Assembly (NCBI RefSeq): GCF_041449215.1
Contig: NZ_JBGNFV010000001.1
Span: 3,861,001-3,925,000, forward strand
Source of the DNA: Roseivirga sp. BDSF3-8
GTDB lineage: Bacteria; Bacteroidota; Bacteroidia; Cytophagales; Cyclobacteriaceae
DNA length: 64,000 nt
Direction: 5' to 3'
Shown here piece after piece: positions 45,701 through 54,637 of this stretch; position 1 is the first letter of the stretch, and each line of letters begins with the position of its first letter. Made by a program: the position numbers and the translations under genes. Under the pieces are notes generated by a model. The model ran no database searches, was not told where the DNA came from, and was given only the letters and a program-made list of their open reading frames with translations.

Positions 45701-48700
45701 CTCAGCACTCTTAACCTCCTGATATGGCTCTCCATATTCATTTTCATTGAAGGTAGTACGTAGTATTTCCTGCTCTGTTATTAAATGCCGGAAGGCTTTT
45801 TCCAGCAGGTCGGCTCTTAATGCGCCGGAAACACGCATGCCGCCGGGAACATGATAGGCTTGGGAAGCCTCTTCCTGCAGACTTTGCATGATCCATAGCC
45901 TTTCCTGGAAGGCACTCAGTGGATATCTTTTCTTTTCCGGGGCTTTTTCTATCGCTTCTGTACCTGCTTCATCCTCTGCCTCTATCTGTATAGCCTGAGA
46001 TTTGATTGTAGGTTGGTCAAAGATAAAACGTACTCCCTGACGTAATCCTATGTTTCTTTTAATGAGGGATACAAGCCTTGCAGCATGCAGACTATTTCCT
46101 CCCATCTCAAAGAAATTATCTTCAATGTCAAATTCGGTATTAGTATCAAGTACCTTATTCCAAAGCTCTGATATTTTAATTTCAAGAGAAGTTTGGGGAG
46201 AGCCGCTTTTCTCTTTTTTAGGCCTGGTTTTACGTCCGGCCAACTGCTTTTGATTATTGATAAATGATATCTCGTTATCACTAAGAGTGATCAGATCAGT
46301 TGCACTGGCGTTAGGGTTATTTACTATGCCCTGTAGCAAATCCTGGTAGCGACCCAGTATTTGCTCAACAACCATTTCATCGAAGAGCGAAATATCGTAA
46401 ACTAGGTTTATCTTTAATTTTCCTTCATTCTCAATAAAGAAGAAAGAAAGATCCATCTGGCTTGTTTCTCCTTCTTCCAGGTCGACTTGTTTAAAAGTAA
46501 GCCCGGAGGACTCCACTATACCCTCAGCCCCAAAATCTGTCTGCGTCTGGTTTTGCAGTACGGCCATCACGTCAAATAGGGCAGACCTGTTACGGGAGTA
46601 TGGCACATTGGTCAGATGAAGCATACTTGTGAATGGAAGGTGCTGATACTCAAGCGCAGTATGGACAGTTTCCATTGCATTTGTCAACACTTCACCGAAT
46701 GGCTGGCCATCTTTTACTTTACCACGTAAAGGGATGGTATTCAGATATGGTCCAACCTGATCCTGTAAGGCGCTGTGTTCACGCCCTGCTACAGCAGTAC
46801 CTATTAGAATGTCTTCCTGGCCACTCAGCCTTTGTAACAGCATCTGAAGGCTACCAATGAGGCCGCTGAATAGCGTAGTCCCATTTTGAACGCATAATTC
46901 TTTAAGCCTACTTGTAATCTCTTCCGATACAGTTAAATGTTTGGAAGAACCCTTAAAAGATTTTTCTGAAGGGCGTGGTCTGCTACCGGCAAGTGTAAGC
47001 TCAGGAATCGGGGCAGCCAGTTTTTCTTTCCAAAACTGAAGGGTTGAATGGTCAGCCTGTTCTGCTTTCCAGGCTGCATAATCCTTATATTGAATTTCCA
47101 GTGGCTCAAGCCCTTTGTCATTAAACGGGACCAGTCTTGTATAAGAGCTTATAAGGTCACGTTCCAGGATCTTTAATGACCACCCGTCTGCAACTATATG
47201 GTGGATAGTATAAATCAGTTCAAACCTGTCTTCTCCATACTGGACAAGAAGAGCCCTTATGGGTAAGCTTGTATTAAGGTCAATAGCTGTATGTAGCGTT
47301 TCTTTTACAGCAAGGTCGCGCTCCTTATCCGCAGGTTTTTTTAGTACTTCTAATGTAAAGGAAGTTTCTTCCGTTGGAATAATGCTATACTCTGCTTCAC
47401 CATATTCGTTTTCTTCAAACCTGGCCCGCAGGAGGTGATGACGGTCAAGAACTGCTTTAAATGCTTCTTCTAATTTCGGTACATCCAACTTTCCGGAAAT
47501 ACTGATGCCTCCGGAAAGTAAGTATGCCTCATTTCCTCCGCTTGCCTGTGCCAGCACCCACATGCGTTCCTGAAACCCGGTTAGCTGATAACTATTCCGG
47601 TCAGGAGCTACAGGAATAGGTAGTTCAATAGTATTATCTGTTTGTGATAGCTTCCTTGCCTGGGCTTCTACCGTATTGTTTTCCAATACAAACCGTATTC
47701 CTTCACCTACTCCTATTTGTTGTTTTAGCAGAGAGAGAAGACGTGCAGCCTGCAGGCTGTTACCACCTGCCTCATAAAAGCTATCGGTAATTCCGAAAGA
47801 AGCTGCCTCTCCCAGTACTTCCTTCCAGATACCAAATATTTTCTTTTCAAGATCATTACCAGGAAGGATAAGTTCTTCAGGTTGATCGTCCTGATTTCCC
47901 TCACTCCACGTCAGTGCCGCCCTGTTTACTTTCCCATTTGGTGTAAGCGGAAACTCCTCCATAAACTGGAAGTGGTCTGGAGTCATGTAAGGAGGTAAAA
48001 ACTGCTGGATGAAACTCTTAATTTCTTTAACATCAATTTCATCCGGCGTTTTAATCCAAGCTATCAGTTGTGGCCCCTTCTTATCAGAAGGAATCACCAT
48101 TGCAATCGCTTTTTCCACTTGAGCGTGCAGCTCCAGTGCTTTTTCGATTTCGCCCAGCTCAATTCTGAAACCACGTAATTTTACCTGATGGTCCTTACGT
48201 CCTACGTAATGTATCTGACCCCTATTGTCCCATCTGGCAAGGTCACCTGTCATATACATCTTCTCTCCCGGGCAGAATGGATCCGGCAGATATCGTTCTT
48301 CAGTAAGCTCCGGTTTATTGCGGTACCCCATTGTGAGGCCTGCACCGGCAATGAATATTTCCCCATTTACCCCAACCGGTACCAGCTTATGGTTATTATC
48401 AAGAATATATACTCTTGTATTTGCTATTGGCTTTCCTACGGGTATGTCCTGATCCTTATCGGTAAACCGGTAATTTGTACTATATGTGGTGGTTTCTGAA
48501 GGGCCATAGAGGTTTCTAACCTCTATCTGGTTGTAATTCAATACTTCTCTAAACCTTGGAGGTACCGCCTCCCCAGCCATATTCAAAACATTTACATGGC
48601 TCCATGGGAATTCCGGCTCACCCAGAAGATGCTGAACTACAGAGGGTACAGTATTAATGAGAACATTTCTGTCATGATATATATAGTCCTGAATATGTAT

Positions 48701-50887
48701 ACCAGACTGTATAATGCGGATAGTTTTACCTGCAGCCCACGTATAGAAGAATTCAAAAATGCTTAGATCAAAGCAATGTGAAGTACCTGCATAGACAAGG
48801 TCATAAGAAGCCTGGTCAAACTCTTCTCTGGCCCACTGAATAAAGGATGAAGCGTTACGATGCGAAATCATGACTCCTTTTGGCTTTCCTGTAGAGCCTG
48901 AGGTATAAATGACGTAGGCTAATTCGTCAATTCCTGCACATGGTAACTCAGTTTGGAGATTGCCTTTTTGTTCAAGGTCATAGTTTTCAAGCCATTCATC
49001 TGTGATGACCAGATCACACCCGCTGTTTTCCAGGATGTATCTTGTTCGCTCTTCCGGGTAGGCCAAGTCTAATGGAAGGTAGGCAGCTCCACTGTACCAT
49101 ACGGAAAGTAATGTTAAGGGCAGGCGCTCTGTGCGGGAAACCTGTACTCCGATAACCTTTCCTTTGCCAGCCTGATGCCTGTCTTTTAAAAATGCAGAAA
49201 GTGTCTTAACCTCTTCCCAAAGCTCTCTGTAAGTCAGCTTCCTGTTGTCACTGATTATGGCAGTCTTATCTGCATTTTGAGCTACAGATTCACTGATGAG
49301 GTCTACAGGTGTCTTCGTCAGGTCATAGGGACGCTCTGTGTGGTTAAAGTCACCAAGTAGTTGGTTTATTTCTGTACCTGTTAAAAATTCAATTGAATCC
49401 AGAGAGGCCATAGGAGCCTCCATTGCACTTGACAGCATAGTATCCAGATGTCGCGCGAATCGCTGGATAAACGGCTCGTCATACAGGTCAGTATTGTACT
49501 CTATGGTCAGGTTCAGGCCCTGTGAGTGGGCATGGAAGGAGAATGTTATGTCAAACTGAGCAGTAGTTCTTTGGTCATTCTCAAATGGTTCAAGCTGTAG
49601 CGACTTTAGGGCATTAGTATTAGCCTCATATTCATTGAATATGACCATTATATCAAAGATGGCAGATCGGCTATGGTCCGGCACTTGACTAAGCATTTCC
49701 ACCAGACTGGCAAAGGGTACCTCCTGGAAATTTAATGCTTCCTGTAATGTGTTCTGTTGCAAGGCAACAAATGATTCGAAGGTCTGGCTGCCATCTACCG
49801 AACTACGAAGAGGAAGCGTATTGAGGAAAAGGCCGATTAAGTTCTGCCACTCTTCTTTTTCACGACCAGCCACTACAGTCCCCAGGATGAGATCCTCTTT
49901 ACCTGTATAGCGATACATCAGGGATTTTATAGCTGCTATCAGAACCGGGAAGGGAGAACTCTGATTCTCTGCAGCGAATGCTTTAATTGACGAATAGAGA
50001 GAAGAATTTATGGTATAATGGACCTTATTACCATTATATGTTTTAAACCGTGGCCTTCTCAAATCTGATTTAAGATCAGCAACAGGCAATTCACCGGCTA
50101 GCTTTTGCTTCCAATACTCTACAGATTTCTTATAAGAAGAGGTAGTAGTATTTCCTTTTTGCCAGACTGCGTAATCCTTATACTGATGACTTAATGTTGG
50201 TAAAGATGGAATGCTCCCTTCATAATATGCCTGGTAGCATATTAATAGCTCTTCTTTAAATATATCAAGCGATATACCGTCTGCAATAATGTGATGTAAT
50301 GTTATAAGAAGAATATACTCTTCTTCATTTACCAGCAGCAACGTACTTCTCAGTAAAGGAGCAACATTTAATTGAAACGGCTTCATGCTTTCCGTTTCAA
50401 TCATCATACGTAATTCTTCTTCTGAATAGCTTCGTGCATCCTTGAATTCCAATTGAAGATTTTCATCTTCTATCTTCTGTCTTGGCTCACCGGAAGCATT
50501 TTCAGGAAAGGCTGTATGCAGGATTTCATGCCTGCCCACTATGTATTTAAGCGCCTGAGAAAGTACTTCTTTATCAACACCATTCTTCAGCTTCAAAACC
50601 ACAGGCATATGATATGCCTTAGACCCAACTTCATCCTGACTTAATGCCCAAATACTCTCCTGGGCCATGCTTAAGGGGTAATCTTCCGCTTCAGGAGCAA
50701 GGGGAACAGACGTAACTTCTTCATCAACAGAAAGAGCAGACAACAATTCGGCTTTATGTTGTCTTATTTCCTGTACAAGTTCTGGTGTAAGGACACCTTT
50801 AGCGGCTTTTACCTTTAGATCACCTCTCTGAACACTTAAAAAGATTCCGGCCTGCTTAAGTTTTTTTACTAGCTGAAGAATATTCAT
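39734..50887 (-). CDS. NRPS2: TubC docking-C-A-T-C-T-C-T-C-A-T-C, with two tandem A-less modules
   Basis: 3717 residues, the largest protein here. Residues 1-52 (LLKQAGIFLS-like, LKVKAAKGVLTPELVQEIRQHKAELL pattern) form a TubC-type N-terminal docking domain. Then C (HHIIADG, 197), A1 (A3 near 670), T (GGNSLQAA, 1042), C (HHIVADG, 1230), T (GGNSLHAA, 1597), C (HHIVCDG, 1783), T (GGNSLHAA, 2159), C (HHIVSDG, 2347), A2 (A3 near 2819), T (GGHSLKAT, 3198) and C (HHAIADG, 3388). A1 code DLFNNALTYK is an Ala code; A2 DGWFLGMVYK is Leu/Ile-like. Carriers two and three have no A domain, and the three C-T units between A1 and A2 resemble one another closely, so they look duplicated. The tail is acidic (MELDDDF). 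Confidence 0.95.
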   Translation of the reverse strand: MNILQLVKKLKQAGIFLSVQRGDLKVKAAKGVLTPELVQEIRQHKAELLSALSVDEEVTSVPLAPEAEDYPLSMAQESIWALSQDEVGSKAYHMPVVLKLKNGVDKEVLSQALKYIVGRHEILHTAFPENASGEPRQKIEDENLQLEFKDARSYSEEELRMMIETESMKPFQLNVAPLLRSTLLLVNEEEYILLITLHHIIADGISLDIFKEELLICYQAYYEGSIPSLPTLSHQYKDYAVWQKGNTTTSSYKKSVEYWKQKLAGELPVADLKSDLRRPRFKTYNGNKVHYTINSSLYSSIKAFAAENQSSPFPVLIAAIKSLMYRYTGKEDLILGTVVAGREKEEWQNLIGLFLNTLPLRSSVDGSQTFESFVALQQNTLQEALNFQEVPFASLVEMLSQVPDHSRSAIFDIMVIFNEYEANTNALKSLQLEPFENDQRTTAQFDITFSFHAHSQGLNLTIEYNTDLYDEPFIQRFARHLDTMLSSAMEAPMASLDSIEFLTGTEINQLLGDFNHTERPYDLTKTPVDLISESVAQNADKTAIISDNRKLTYRELWEEVKTLSAFLKDRHQAGKGKVIGVQVSRTERLPLTLLSVWYSGAAYLPLDLAYPEERTRYILENSGCDLVITDEWLENYDLEQKGNLQTELPCAGIDELAYVIYTSGSTGKPKGVMISHRNASSFIQWAREEFDQASYDLVYAGTSHCFDLSIFEFFYTWAAGKTIRIIQSGIHIQDYIYHDRNVLINTVPSVVQHLLGEPEFPWSHVNVLNMAGEAVPPRFREVLNYNQIEVRNLYGPSETTTYSTNYRFTDKDQDIPVGKPIANTRVYILDNNHKLVPVGVNGEIFIAGAGLTMGYRNKPELTEERYLPDPFCPGEKMYMTGDLARWDNRGQIHYVGRKDHQVKLRGFRIELGEIEKALELHAQVEKAIAMVIPSDKKGPQLIAWIKTPDEIDVKEIKSFIQQFLPPYMTPDHFQFMEEFPLTPNGKVNRAALTWSEGNQDDQPEELILPGNDLEKKIFGIWKEVLGEAASFGITDSFYEAGGNSLQAARLLSLLKQQIGVGEGIRFVLENNTVEAQARKLSQTDNTIELPIPVAPDRNSYQLTGFQERMWVLAQASGGNEAYLLSGGISISGKLDVPKLEEAFKAVLDRHHLLRARFEENEYGEAEYSIIPTEETSFTLEVLKKPADKERDLAVKETLHTAIDLNTSLPIRALLVQYGEDRFELIYTIHHIVADGWSLKILERDLISSYTRLVPFNDKGLEPLEIQYKDYAAWKAEQADHSTLQFWKEKLAAPIPELTLAGSRPRPSEKSFKGSSKHLTVSEEITSRLKELCVQNGTTLFSGLIGSLQMLLQRLSGQEDILIGTAVAGREHSALQDQVGPYLNTIPLRGKVKDGQPFGEVLTNAMETVHTALEYQHLPFTSMLHLTNVPYSRNRSALFDVMAVLQNQTQTDFGAEGIVESSGLTFKQVDLEEGETSQMDLSFFFIENEGKLKINLVYDISLFDEMVVEQILGRYQDLLQGIVNNPNASATDLITLSDNEISFINNQKQLAGRKTRPKKEKSGSPQTSLEIKISELWNKVLDTNTEFDIEDNFFEMGGNSLHAARLVSLIKRNIGLRQGVRFIFDQPTIKSQAIQIEAEDEAGTEAIEKAPEKKRYPLSAFQERLWIMQSLQEEASQAYHVPGGMRVSGALRADLLEKAFRHLITEQEILRTTFNENEYGEPYQEVKSAEVVQFTMELREVSDEQAIEQIIQEHASEPFDLKSGLPIRALLLKISAEEHILLYCLHHIVCDGWSLKLMEKELMANYLRLVENRGPEEGASLVQFNDYVHWKSSQDLSQAKAYWKYKLNSPLPTFSLPVKTSRPEEKTFKGASSHTIIPEKWVNGLNELCRNNGTTLFTGLLTSLKAVLSHYSGQEDIIIGTAVAGREHPDIQDTIGPFLNTLPIRTTISHREDFIHALQNVKLSVVEAFDFQQVSFAEMLTLTRQSYDASRSPIFDIMAVYQNQQKAGIGGDVKAFAELHGLEIQPLPEDISRTSQMDMSFFFVDQEYGLELILVYNTDVYSQEIIDRLLNIYLKQLEFYITQPERSLDSYEFLSKEELKIRAENLQNSVTGTVNVESQPAPARDFKLSEGSLEEKIHQLWQQVIDEKQQFGLEDNFFQVGGNSLHAARLLSLIKRHIGVNHNVRFVFEYSTIKSQADYINGTSQAATETGIPKTPTQFHYPLSAFQERVYVLSNSKDGGEAYHVPGGLELKGEINKEMLEAGFLHLIERHELLRSVFEENQYGEPVRRVLGTDEIRFKLEECKVSTEEEVGDYISKITVEPFDLASGLPIRVLIVKVSEQHHYLLYCLHHIVSDGWSIKVMEKELMETYTLLRQGKNPAVTPLPIQFQDYLVWKNSQNQEEAAAYWENKLASPLPTLEIPVDHRRPKEKTFNGKTKHLTIPAEASDMLENLCLENNTTLFTGIVSSLRTLLWRYSNQKDIIIGTVISGRTHSDTEDQIGPYLNTLPLRNQINSEATFVENLSEERKVILDAFTNQEYPFVKMLDLPWVEYDSSRSPLFDVMVVYQNQEQAGIGGNVDGFISETGLEITGLDDKGMRTSQMDMSFIFVKQTEGLTLSLVFNTDIYPESFIGRLLDNYLALLQGLTKGSDKPVSKLKMVSEEEAQKQLNFLSGCVTEFPIASVTELFEEQVKHTPDRIAITDENREITYSRFNDEVNQLVGFLKEKGVRPGERVCIQMKRSADMIISAFAVLKCGAAYVPVAIDYPEERKQLIIEDSDCKLIINETLYGSFQNVQGNFSAINPEYSVPADSTAYIIYTSGSTGRPKGVVVSHRNIIPLTRNTNFVNVGEEDVLLQWSSFAFDGAVWDIFATLLNGAKLVMLREDEIASVSSIKAKIEAHNVTLLFITTALFNVIVDTDISTFKSLRKLLFGGELVSMDHVSRAYNHLGSGIIQHMYGPTETTVYTTSYPVNEFKPNSLTIPIGSALSNNTVYILDENLQLVPQGVIGEICIGGDGLTSGYYNDIEKTEQKFIPHPFEPGQKIYKSGDLGRWQENDAISFIGRVDHQVKIRGHRIELSEIEYFLSQIPEIKSLIVVVREDENGEKFLCAYLVAENFDENSVRNSLKRVLPDYMVPDTFMLMEELPINNNGKIDRKRLPDPIRAVKNIVSPSGSAEEALHNIWQSLLGNRQISVTTPFAEMGGHSLKATRLAASIRKEFGVEISLGSLLYTSIREQALSVKQADAAILPEIISYPLQNNYPLSQEQKGVVLADIFQNKGREFSMSGSLVLNGNLHIENFKKAYRTLFNQHDSLKTTFKADENGEIRQWINNVYSDEQIFILKDISQAEDSAAAIREVSNKMFENPLDLQDGPLMRLALIKCNSNKHVVIYYMHHAIADGWSLQLIQENLLLNYAEYSKGTQEFPEKGLQYTDYAIWQEEQLRNGYFTPFETYWQNQFNTKPEFARIVENDEPRVEQGSGWYRHSFDEKLFESIQAKSQKDKLSLFTLSYAAVNLMVYTYSGLGDLTIPSPFAGRFDDSLYRVLGCFADLVLLRVKFDVNGTIDNAIKNAGNTVRGAYQYQAYPLSLMHEFLQDSYKCDIASESRLSVNFLNLDINNPEEEDKILSDTGLTTSAYHEGDFHSKFDLNFVFSVQDDTLQTRIEYNKSLYSSEFIENMAERLNDIFRMMTMEPETTLADLRDVYKSQAIQSVLDGAMMELDDDF

Positions 50888-50932
50888 GAAGTTATTTGCT
50901 GGTCTTAGCTTATCTGTGATGATTAGATATAA

Positions 50933-51904
50933 TTAATTAGACATTGCGACTAGTGTGCGCCTTTTTCCGGTAAAGGGTCTTCGACCGTGCCCTACCATAA
51001 TGTTATCCAGTAATAGCAGGTCACCTTTCTGCCACGGAAAAGTCACAATACAGTCATCTATTACTTTCCTGATTGTATCCAGGTATTCAAGTGGAATGTC
51101 TGTCCCATCTCCAAATTGTGCATACAAAGGAAACTGGCTTGTGTCACCGCCATATAAGGTGAGCATGGCCTGGTACATTTCCACGCCGTTACTGCTTGGA
51201 TGAAACTCGTCGGCCTGATTGAACCATACTTTACAACCATGCACCGGATGCGTTATAACTGCATCTTTCACATCTCTAATCCAAAGGTTGTCCGTTCCGT
51301 CAGTCCATCGAAATTCCATGCCTGCATTTCGCATCATATCTTCAGCTTCTGCCGGATCGGTAGTTTCAAAAGTGTCCATCCATGAGACACCTACACCGTT
51401 GCCCCCATGAAGATTACGGATGTATGCTACACCTTTCTGTTCAAACTCATTCCTGATATATTCAGGCAGGTTTTCATAGATCATTCTACTATTGGCAAGA
51501 GGGGTTTCGCCACCAGTCTCTGCAGGTAAAATACTGCAGAAATAAATTTTAGCCGGCCATGAAGAGGTATAAGACAATTCATTATGGATAGCGATAGTAC
51601 GGTCGGCAGGAAACTCTGTGGATGTATAAACACCTTTTAAAACTTTGGACCTGGGCGAGTTGCCTGATGCATAATTGAGCTGACTGCCTTTGGATGCTAT
51701 TTCAGAGAATTGAGCAAAGTCATCATCTTGCCGGATGTAGGTATCTCTCAATAATAATCCGCCATACTGATTTAAAAGATCTTGCAAGGTTTCCTGATTT
51801 TCCTCATACCACTGAAGAAATGTATTCAGGTCTTTAACACCCATTTCTTCCAAATCGAGAGAATGAGGAAGGTTTTCTTTTGTGGGCTGAGGAATCATAT
51901 TCAT
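50933..51904 (-). CDS. SyrP/TauD-type Fe(II), 2-oxoglutarate-dependent hydroxylase 1
   Basis: 323 residues. Likely iron ligands are H107, E109 (IHNELSY) and H306 (GHGRRPF), with R315/R316 for 2-oxoglutarate; YGGLLLRDT near 47-55 starts the core. The HNE-SY signature is that of SyrP, which hydroxylates carrier-bound Asp in syringomycin synthesis. It lies 45 bases upstream of NRPS2 and 24 after the small membrane protein. The target residue is not evident from context: NRPS1 and NRPS2 show no Asp or Asn code. Thr on NRPS4 (preceded by a spare C-type domain), Lys or Leu are options. Confidence 0.88.
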   Translation of the reverse strand: MNMIPQPTKENLPHSLDLEEMGVKDLNTFLQWYEENQETLQDLLNQYGGLLLRDTYIRQDDDFAQFSEIASKGSQLNYASGNSPRSKVLKGVYTSTEFPADRTIAIHNELSYTSSWPAKIYFCSILPAETGGETPLANSRMIYENLPEYIRNEFEQKGVAYIRNLHGGNGVGVSWMDTFETTDPAEAEDMMRNAGMEFRWTDGTDNLWIRDVKDAVITHPVHGCKVWFNQADEFHPSSNGVEMYQAMLTLYGGDTSQFPLYAQFGDGTDIPLEYLDTIRKVIDDCIVTFPWQKGDLLLLDNIMVGHGRRPFTGKRRTLVAMSN

Positions 51905-51928
51905 AATATTTTAGTGTTTTTATGAGGT

Positions 51929-52285
51929 TTATACCTTAGCTGGTTTCGCCCATAGGCGAATAAGAAATGCAGGCATAAGCAGACATATAGCTATTGTCAG
52001 CATATTTATTAGCCCTGCTATAGAAAGTATAAGTGTCTCACTGATAGTAGTATTTCTGGATAAGAGGTCCAGGTTGCTGCTTCCTGCATAAAAGACAGAT
52101 ATTACAATAGTAGTAATTAAAGCCAGTGTCAGAACGGTAGGTACCAGCGGCAATACATTGGCCTTCCACCAGAAGGGCAGACTAAATCCTACCAGGATAA
52201 ATAGTGAAATCTGTACCAGTGGGTCAACCAGTAGTAGCCCGACTAATATTATTAATAGTAAAAGGAACGCTTTAATCCATTTCAT
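51929..52285 (-). CDS. Small integral membrane protein of the peptide operon
   Basis: 118 residues with about four membrane helices (roughly 5-22, 25-42, 48-68, 83-110) and a short basic tail (RLWAKPAKV). I recognise no family. It begins two bases after the acylase stop, so the two are surely co-expressed, and it may help the acylase or the exporter at the inner membrane, or give self-protection. Those roles are guesses. Confidence 0.75.
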   Translation of the reverse strand: MKWIKAFLLLLIILVGLLLVDPLVQISLFILVGFSLPFWWKANVLPLVPTVLTLALITTIVISVFYAGSSNLDLLSRNTTISETLILSIAGLINMLTIAICLLMPAFLIRLWAKPAKV

Positions 52286-52287
52286 CG

Positions 52288-54630
52288 CTAGTTCTTTTTA
52301 AAGTGAATGGTTTGAGCTACTTGGTTTACCTGTTCAGGCTGCTCAGGAGATTGAGTAAGGTGGGGTTGATTACTAACCCAGTCAGGTAGTTGCTGCAAAT
52401 ATCGAGGTGAATTTACTCTTCCGCTTTGCCCACCGGCAGTAATCATCCAAGACTCTATACCGGTACTGTCCAGTGCTACCACAGTTCTTATTACTGAGAA
52501 GGCACCATAGTTAACGTTAACCGTATTCTCACTTCCACCCATACCATTTACAGGTATAGAAAATCCGGGAAGACTTGTTAAGTGGCCTACTTCAAATGAG
52601 AAGGGGTTTCCAGTAGGGGTATTACCAGATTGGCTTATAATCAATGAATCAGTACGCTCTGCTATATCACCGAATAGCTTATCTGTTTTTACTATTTCAC
52701 CGTTCAGTTTTATTTCTTCTTCAGTCAATAAGAAGTGGATAAACTGATCCAGGGTAGGGGCCATTTTCACATCCAGCTTTTCAGCAATTTTTGTGCGGCT
52801 TTCATTAATACTTTGCCTCAAGGCCTTGTACATAAAGCGCATGTCATCCTCAGGGCTTAAAGTCCCATCCCATTCCATAAATTGCTTCCAATTATCGGAC
52901 AGTTTATTTTCTGATAGGTGCTTCTTAGCAATCCCCTGTATGTCAGCAACCATAAGGTCCACGACATCAGATTGAAGGTCAGTCATATCCTTTGCCTGGA
53001 AATCATTCTTTTCAGATAGTAGGTTATCTATACGGCGGGGGCGGTAAAGGTCATCATACCATTGAGATGAATAGTAATCGCCATCCCGCTCAGGCTCCTG
53101 GTTAGCAGAAAATATGTAATTCTGGGCGGGGTTATAGGCCATAGGCAAAGAATCAAAAGGCAGGTATTCGCCTGTCATTTTTTTGGTGCCGTCAAGCAAC
53201 CCTCCCGCATATCCTTCGGGCTTTACAGGCATTTTTCCTGCACTTATTATACCTATATTCCCTTTTCTGTCTGCATAGGCAAAGTTTTGTGAAGGGTGGT
53301 CATAACCCTTCAATGCAGATTTGAATTGGTTCCAGTCAGAAGCCTGCATAATATCCCAAAAGGTTTGGGTTGCATGGGTACCCTTTTGCGGGTGCCAGTA
53401 CACAGCATATGTGAGGTCTTTATCTTTGACTACTTTTCCTAGTTTAGAATACTCTACCGTAATCTCATAAGGAGGTTGCCCTTTACTGTTCAGTGTATAT
53501 TTTTTAGATTCCGTTTTCAGCCATTCTCCTTCATAAAAGTATGTTCCAGGCTTGGTAGAGTCTGTTTTCAGTACGTATAATTCCGTTACATCCCAACCTC
53601 CGTTGGTTATGCCCCAGGCTATGTTACTATTATGACCACTTACAACAATCGGACTTCCCGGGATAGTATATCCATATGCCTGAAGCTTTGGGGAAGATAG
53701 TTGTACTTCATACATAATTACAGGTGCTGTCAGCGCCAGATGCGGATCATTACAAAGTATTGCCTGATTTTTGGCTGATTTTTGAGGGGCAATAGCCCAA
53801 TTGTTGCTACCAAGGCTTTTATTGGACGGAGTAGTATTATATGTATTCGCTTTTCCTTTCCGGAATATCCCGGCTACGGGCATTTCTTTTATCTCTGAAG
53901 ACGCTAATACTTTTTCACTTTCCGGAATGATAAAACGTTGGTTTTCAGGTTTTGTCGGATATAGTATTTTGCGGATATCTTCCGGCACCTTATCTAGTAA
54001 TTCCTGCTTATCAACGTAATCAGTATAATACGTAAGCTGAGCGCTTAGATACCACTGGATGAGGAATGTGTATGAAGGCTCCCACTGATTAGGTTCATAG
54101 TCCCACAAAAGGTACAGCGGGTCTCTTTCAGATGATTTCTCCTGTTCTACATAAGCATTTATACCATCTGCATATGCCCCCAGGTAGGCATGCAGCTCAG
54201 GGTTAGTGCTAGCAAGGTTAGAATAGGTTTCTTTTGCTTTTTCCTCAAAGAGAAACGCCCGCCATTCGCTATCTGAACCAAGGCCTGGATCACCTATGAT
54301 TTCTGCTAGTCTACCCATAGCTATATGGGAAATCATTTCCATTTGAAAATACCTGTCACGGGCGTGCATATATCCAAGTGCATAACCCAATGATTTCTCA
54401 TCCTTGGCAAATATATGCGGAATGCCTATGCTGTCCACCTTGACAGTAGCCTCTGAAGGTAAGCCGCTAATTTCAGAATCTGTTGTTTTTAGAGGTTCAA
54501 GAGTTAATAAACCGTTGTTATAGCTGGAGATTTCAGCAGGGGAGTTAAGTCCCTCATATGGGCTGGTCAGGAAATATATCCAGCCCGCTAAAATCAACAG
54601 GATCACTATAGTTTTGCCTATTTTTTTCAT
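52288..54630 (-). CDS. PvdQ/penicillin-acylase-family Ntn hydrolase
   Basis: 780 residues, normal for the family. A membrane/signal segment (about 6-22) leads to the periplasm. The alpha part holds GIPHIFAKDEKSLGYALGYMHARDRYFQMEM (69-99). The precursor should cut itself before Ser275 in LGSNNWAIAP, freeing Ser as the nucleophile; NDPHLAL-P-MYEV follows, as in penicillin and acyl-homoserine-lactone acylases. PvdQ removes the fatty-acyl chain from the pyoverdine precursor in the periplasm. Placed between NRPS genes and alongside a PvdE-type exporter, it most likely deacylates the exported peptide. Quorum-signal cleavage or self-resistance are alternatives. It starts seven bases after NRPS1. Confidence 0.9.
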   Translation of the reverse strand: MKKIGKTIVILLILAGWIYFLTSPYEGLNSPAEISSYNNGLLTLEPLKTTDSEISGLPSEATVKVDSIGIPHIFAKDEKSLGYALGYMHARDRYFQMEMISHIAMGRLAEIIGDPGLGSDSEWRAFLFEEKAKETYSNLASTNPELHAYLGAYADGINAYVEQEKSSERDPLYLLWDYEPNQWEPSYTFLIQWYLSAQLTYYTDYVDKQELLDKVPEDIRKILYPTKPENQRFIIPESEKVLASSEIKEMPVAGIFRKGKANTYNTTPSNKSLGSNNWAIAPQKSAKNQAILCNDPHLALTAPVIMYEVQLSSPKLQAYGYTIPGSPIVVSGHNSNIAWGITNGGWDVTELYVLKTDSTKPGTYFYEGEWLKTESKKYTLNSKGQPPYEITVEYSKLGKVVKDKDLTYAVYWHPQKGTHATQTFWDIMQASDWNQFKSALKGYDHPSQNFAYADRKGNIGIISAGKMPVKPEGYAGGLLDGTKKMTGEYLPFDSLPMAYNPAQNYIFSANQEPERDGDYYSSQWYDDLYRPRRIDNLLSEKNDFQAKDMTDLQSDVVDLMVADIQGIAKKHLSENKLSDNWKQFMEWDGTLSPEDDMRFMYKALRQSINESRTKIAEKLDVKMAPTLDQFIHFLLTEEEIKLNGEIVKTDKLFGDIAERTDSLIISQSGNTPTGNPFSFEVGHLTSLPGFSIPVNGMGGSENTVNVNYGAFSVIRTVVALDSTGIESWMITAGGQSGRVNSPRYLQQLPDWVSNQPHLTQSPEQPEQVNQVAQTIHFKKN

Positions 54631-54637
54631 GGATCCT

